Assembly (NCBI GenBank): GCA_964469555.1
Contig: CAYYAQ010000232.1
Coordinates: 1 to 5,569 of the forward strand
Reading direction: 5' to 3'
DNA from: CAYYAQ01 sp964469555
GTDB taxonomy: Bacteria > Planctomycetota > UBA1135 > UBA2386
Length of the DNA stretch: 5,569 nt
Shown: positions 4,741 through 5,569 of the stretch, piece after piece
Numbering within the stretch: position 1 is the first letter of the stretch
Layout of the letters: every line of letters starts with the position of its first letter
Notes under the pieces: generated by a model
The model's database searches: none
Told to the model about the DNA's origin: nothing
What the model saw: only the letters and a program-made list of their open reading frames with translations
Position numbers and translations under genes: made by a program

Positions 4741-5569
4741 GTGAAAGCCGTCGTGGTCCATGAGCACGGAGGATTCGACCAGCTTCAGGTCGAGGATCGT
4801 CCAAAGCCCGAGCCCGGGAATGGCGAAGTGCGCGTGCGCCTCGCCGCCGTCGGACTCAACCATCTCGATGTCTGGGTGCGCCGCGGCGTGCCCGGACACA
4901 CGTTTCCCCTGCCGTTGATTCCGGGAAGCGATGGCGCGGGAGTGATCGACGCGGTGGGCGATGAGGTGCAGACCGTGAAAGCCGGCGTCGAAGTCATCGT
5001 GCTGCCCGGCATCTCGTGCTGCGAGTGCGACGCGTGTGGGGCGGGCAACGACCAGCTGTGTCCGGAGTACGGAATCCTCGGCGAGACCCGCGACGGGTGT
5101 TGCGCGGAGTTCGTCGTGGTTCCGGCTGTGAACGTCGTGCCGAAACCCGAGCGCTTGAGTTTTCCGGAGGCCGCGTCGTTCACGCTCTCCTACATGACCT
5201 CGTGGTCGATGCTCCAGAAGGCTCAGATCCTCGAGGGTGAGACGGTTCTCGTGCACGGCGGCGCGTCGGGCGTGGGGAGTGCCGCGATCCAGATCGCCAA
5301 GCTGCACAAGGCCGAGGTTATCGCCACCGCTAGCTCCGCAGAGAAGTGCGCGTTCGCCAAGAAGCTCGGCGCCGACCACGTCATCGACTACGCGAAGACG
5401 GACTTCGTCGACGAAGTGCGGCGCATCGGCGGGCGCGCCGGCGTGGATATCGTCTTCGAGCACGTCGGAGCCACGACGTTCGACGGCAGCGTGAAGTGCC
5501 TGGCGCGCGGTGGCCGACTCGTGACCTGCGGTGCGACGACCGGTGGAAATGTGCAGCTCAGTCTGCATA
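4741..5569 (+). CDS. zinc-type medium-chain dehydrogenase/reductase (MDR), N-terminal 276 aa (3' end outside window)
   Basis: This is an NAD(P)H-dependent oxidoreductase of the MDR superfamily (alcohol dehydrogenase / quinone oxidoreductase). The GTG start gives the typical (M)KAVVVHEHGG opening. AAGGGAG (4724-4730) inside the last crotonase codons lies 10 bases upstream as a weak ribosome site. The GroES-like half holds GEVRVRLAAVGLNHLD (28-43) and the structural-zinc lobe Cys93-x2-Cys96-x2-Cys99-x7-Cys107. The Rossmann half holds VHGGASGVGSAAIQIAK (171-187), LGADHVIDY (209-217), GVDIVFEHVGA (234-244) and GGRLVTCGATTG (257-268). The catalytic zinc ligands of true alcohol dehydrogenases are replaced: Asn40-His41 stands where GVCHxD has Cys, and GSD (62-64) where GHE has His. 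A reductase of alkenal, quinone or acyl-CoA type is thus more likely than a zinc alcohol dehydrogenase. About 50-70 C-terminal residues should lie outside. It follows the crotonase remnant by 6 bases. The family is certain; the substrate is unknown. Confidence 0.9.
   Translation, partial: MKAVVVHEHGGFDQLQVEDRPKPEPGNGEVRVRLAAVGLNHLDVWVRRGVPGHTFPLPLIPGSDGAGVIDAVGDEVQTVKAGVEVIVLPGISCCECDACGAGNDQLCPEYGILGETRDGCCAEFVVVPAVNVVPKPERLSFPEAASFTLSYMTSWSMLQKAQILEGETVLVHGGASGVGSAAIQIAKLHKAEVIATASSAEKCAFAKKLGADHVIDYAKTDFVDEVRRIGGRAGVDIVFEHVGATTFDGSVKCLARGGRLVTCGATTGGNVQLSLH

Noticed and set aside
4393..5568. A 391-codon open frame antisense to the crotonase remnant and dehydrogenase
   Set aside because: The plus-strand frames have clear MDR and crotonase homology; the antisense product is His/Arg/Glu-rich with no recognisable motif.

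Overview
The window is a GC-rich bacterial chromosomal segment with seven protein-coding genes and almost no spare DNA. The best taxonomic guess is Planctomycetota or a close relative. This rests on the exported prenyltransferase/squalene-oxidase-type repeat protein, a small exported DUF3299-like protein next to it, the high GC content and the near absence of Shine-Dalgarno sequences. It is an inference, because no ribosomal or other marker gene is present. I found no rRNA, tRNA, CRISPR array, insertion sequence or phage gene.

Left part (1-3801, minus strand). Four co-directional genes read right to left: an exported alpha/alpha-toroid repeat protein (2614-3801), a small exported DUF3299-like protein (2149-2559), an exported HEAT-like repeat protein (985-2142), and the N-terminal 323 residues of a GlmS-type class II glutamine amidotransferase (1-969) that runs off the left edge. 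The gaps are 54, 6 and 15 bases, so this looks like one operon. Only the first gene has a strong Shine-Dalgarno sequence. The first three products carry signal peptides; the amidotransferase is cytoplasmic and makes ammonia for an acceptor that cannot be seen here.

Middle (3918-4416). A 77-residue single-cluster [4Fe-4S] ferredoxin lies on the minus strand, 116 bases upstream of the toroid gene. A 265-base divergent intergenic region separates it from the plus-strand genes.

Right part (4417-5569, plus strand). A short open reading frame encodes unmistakable pieces of an enoyl-CoA hydratase (crotonase) from which two large internal blocks are missing, both in frame. Six bases later comes a medium-chain zinc-type dehydrogenase/reductase that keeps the structural zinc site but not the catalytic one, and runs off the right edge. 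The pair suggests an acyl-CoA or aromatic catabolism operon whose hydratase has decayed, been miniaturised, or been misassembled. This double in-frame deletion is the most unusual feature of the window.
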